NCBI GenBank assembly: GCA_017444545.1
Contig: JAFSWJ010000072.1
Location: 1 to 8,174 of the forward strand
Source of the DNA: Lachnospiraceae bacterium
GTDB taxonomy: Bacteria; Bacillota; Clostridia; Lachnospirales; Lachnospiraceae
Direction of reading: 5' to 3'
Length of the DNA: 8,174 nucleotides
In this document: positions 7,301 to 8,174 of the stretch, in pieces
Position numbering within the stretch: position 1 is the first letter of the stretch
How the letters are laid out: each line of letters begins with the position of its first letter
Notes under the pieces: model-generated
What the model was told of the DNA's origin: nothing
Seen by the model: the letters and a program-made list of their open reading frames with translations, nothing else
The model's database searches: none
Made by a program: the position numbers and the translations under genes

Positions 7301-8174
7301 GCAATATCACCGATATGCCCGAGCTTTCATACGGAGCCCGTTCGCATCATGAAAAATACAACGGCACCGGCTATCCCGATCATCTTGCAGGTGATGCCAT
7401 ACCCGAGGAAGCCCGCATCATCTGCGTGGCTGACTGCTATGATGCCATGACGAGTACCAGGACCTATTCAAAGCCCAAGCCCCAGGAGGTGGTCAGGGCG
7501 GAGATAGAAAGATGCAAGGGTACCCAGTTTGATCCCGTGATAGCCGATGTCATGATCGCCATGATCGACGACGACAAAGACTATATCATGAATGAGCAAA
7601 ATGACGGCAGGACTGTCTGGAAGGGCAGGGAGCTGCTGCTTGACGGCTCGGGTGCGCCAAAGGATCTGCATGAGCAGAAAACTGATGATACGGATGAGAC
7701 TCCTGCATCCGAAGGAACCGTCATACCCGGCTTTGTCCGTGATATACCTGAACTAGATGTGCAGGCGGGGATCGAAAACTGCGCAGGTGAGGACAGCTTT
7801 ATGTCGGTGTTGAACGTCTTTGCCTCGACTGCCGGGCAAAAGGCCGACGAGATAGAAAAGCTCTATGATGAAGACGATATCGAAAACTATACCATAAAGG
7901 TTCACGCCCTCAAAAGCTCCGCCCGTATCATAGGAGCGCAAAAGCTTTCCGATATGGCGCGTCTGCTTGAAGAGGCGGGAAAGAAAAACGATATTGATTA
8001 CATCAGGGCAAATACGGATGAGCTGCTTTCATCCTACAGGGAGCTTGATGAAAGGCTTTCACAAAAGGACAAAAGTTCCGGTGACCGTCCCGCACTTTCG
8101 GAGGCGGCCAGAAAAGAAGCCCTTGACACTATCACGGAGATCGCAGGCAGCATGGACTTCGGCATGATGGAGGA
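4366..8174 (+). CDS. Hybrid sensor histidine kinase with two receivers, HD-GYP and HPt domains (3' end beyond window)
   Basis: The frame is open for 1269 codons to the window edge. Residues 1-225 hold about seven membrane helices, like the 7TM input domain of some histidine kinases. A weak PAS-like segment (about 239-325) follows. HisKA has SHEIRTP with His354. The ATPase has NLLTNAVKY (Asn471), DTGIGM (Asp503) and GTGLG (533-537). REC1 has acidic residues 610-611, phospho-Asp 654, Thr686 and Lys708. REC2 has acidic residues 754-756, phospho-Asp 797, Thr827 and Lys849. The HD-GYP domain (about 886-1065) keeps ligands His909, His941-Asp942, His970, His994, His995 and Asp1023, plus GYP at 1002-1004, so it should be an active cyclic-di-GMP phosphodiesterase. 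An HPt domain follows with VHALKSSAR (His1180). The likely relay is His354 to Asp654 to His1180 to Asp797, gating HD-GYP. The signal is unknown. The last residues after HPt start another, unfinished helical segment. Confidence 0.93.
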   Translation, partial: MYQILLTFQVISVFALFLESALVFKYWKTNVHSWLFLSCMATLINNIGYFFELISTTKEAYMSALKISYLGRICTVYALFMFVVAFVRAGLPKIMHYILAVINLVTYLIVITTEKTGLYYKYTKYTRQGDFPIFYHIDGIWHFIWSGMIMFYAVFGIILLVLAYRRERRRMAKDRIFLVMMAIITQSVFVFVETLKLIPFLEQIYDVTMLGFPLGAVFMFIAIFRYDLLDTEELAKEYVVSELSEGIIAVDEENEVRFYNKSALSIFPALTANPESVIRRIRRRIKSGKPLKVDGRIYSPEEKPLMQNGNPSGMIFAVVDDTEHYRYMKELEEQKSLADAANKAKSAFLANMSHEIRTPINAVLGMDEMILRESREKDIIAYASDIRSAGRTLLSLINDILDFSKIEEGKMEIIPTQYDLSSLAGDIVNMIQSRAEKKGLHFEVDVQNDIPSVLYGDEVRIKQIVLNLLTNAVKYTETGSVRLEISYKPLQEGELELCFAVSDTGIGMKEEDMNRLFSPFSRIEEKRNRNIEGTGLGMSIVKQLLALMDSKLDVKSEYGKGSQFHFGVKQKIVRDDPIGDFTTRYERVVRSPGQYRELFHAPDAKVLVVDDNEVNLTVITNLLKRTRVQVDTVLSGKEAILSCAKNDYDIVFVDHMMPEMDGIETLHELQKQDEGRGTHPVYVALTANAVSGARERYLGAGFADYISKPVDGARLEEMLKSALPEEKLQRVEEAPETDVLPDNKNGKRSVLVVDDDEVICVTVKEILGKTFSVETVMDGNEALIMAKNDHPDLILLDINMSGMNGFEVFEKLKDDAATKDIPVMYITADEDREKETAALKNGARDLIRKPFVPEVLLQRCKGVIDLDRYQKNLQGEVEKQTDRAERLNQEMMFALSRTVDAKDHYTNGHSERVASYSAEIARRLGKSFEEQKKIYEMGLLHDIGKIGVPEEIINKTGKLTDEEFERIKEHTTTGYEILSNITDMPELSYGARSHHEKYNGTGYPDHLAGDAIPEEARIICVADCYDAMTSTRTYSKPKPQEVVRAEIERCKGTQFDPVIADVMIAMIDDDKDYIMNEQNDGRTVWKGRELLLDGSGAPKDLHEQKTDDTDETPASEGTVIPGFVRDIPELDVQAGIENCAGEDSFMSVLNVFASTAGQKADEIEKLYDEDDIENYTIKVHALKSSARIIGAQKLSDMARLLEEAGKKNDIDYIRANTDELLSSYRELDERLSQKDKSSGDRPALSEAARKEALDTITEIAGSMDFGMME

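Noticed and set aside
1..8174. CRISPR arrays, tRNA or rRNA genes, insertion-sequence ends
   Set aside because: No regularly spaced repeats, tRNA-like cloverleaf, rRNA signature or flanking inverted repeats with target duplications were seen on either strand.

Overview
The window looks like a chromosomal stretch of a Gram-positive anaerobe of the Clostridia, most probably Lachnospiraceae. This is inferred from strong AAAGGAG-type ribosome binding sites, frequent ATA and AGG codons, an Rpn-family nuclease remnant, a lipoprotein combining DUF3089 with an S66 peptidase, and a very long hybrid kinase. All supported genes lie on the + strand; the long minus-strand frames are shadows.

Positions 1-630: a structured leader (78-141) precedes a broken Rpn / PD-(D/E)XK nuclease gene (149-612). 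Only the two ends of that gene remain, in different frames. A good intrinsic terminator (599-629) overlaps its stop codon. The leader is the least expected item here. It can fold into a 16-pair hairpin whose loop could pair with bases just before the Shine-Dalgarno (SD). It also carries a perfect anti-SD that could pair with either of two copies of the same 7-mer, one of which is in the SD.

Positions 691-4311: a tight run of four genes. They are (1) a lipoprotein with a DUF3089 alpha/beta-hydrolase domain fused to an S66 LD-carboxypeptidase domain, (2) a ZIP-family metal transporter, (3) a small membrane-protein frame interrupted by an in-frame TAA, and (4) the manganese exporter MntP. Gaps are 13 nt and 3 nt, followed by an ATGA overlap, so the genes are probably co-transcribed and partly translationally coupled. 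Pairing a ZIP transporter with MntP suggests metal homeostasis. The link to the cell-surface hydrolase/peptidase is unclear.

Positions 4366-8174: the first 1269 codons of a hybrid sensor kinase that runs off the window. Its order is seven membrane helices, a PAS-like segment, HisKA, HATPase, REC1, REC2, HD-GYP, HPt and an unfinished C-terminus. All key phosphorelay residues and the HD-GYP metal ligands are visible. The protein therefore holds a complete His-Asp-His-Asp relay plus a cyclic-di-GMP phosphodiesterase output, equivalent to RpfC and RpfG in one chain.
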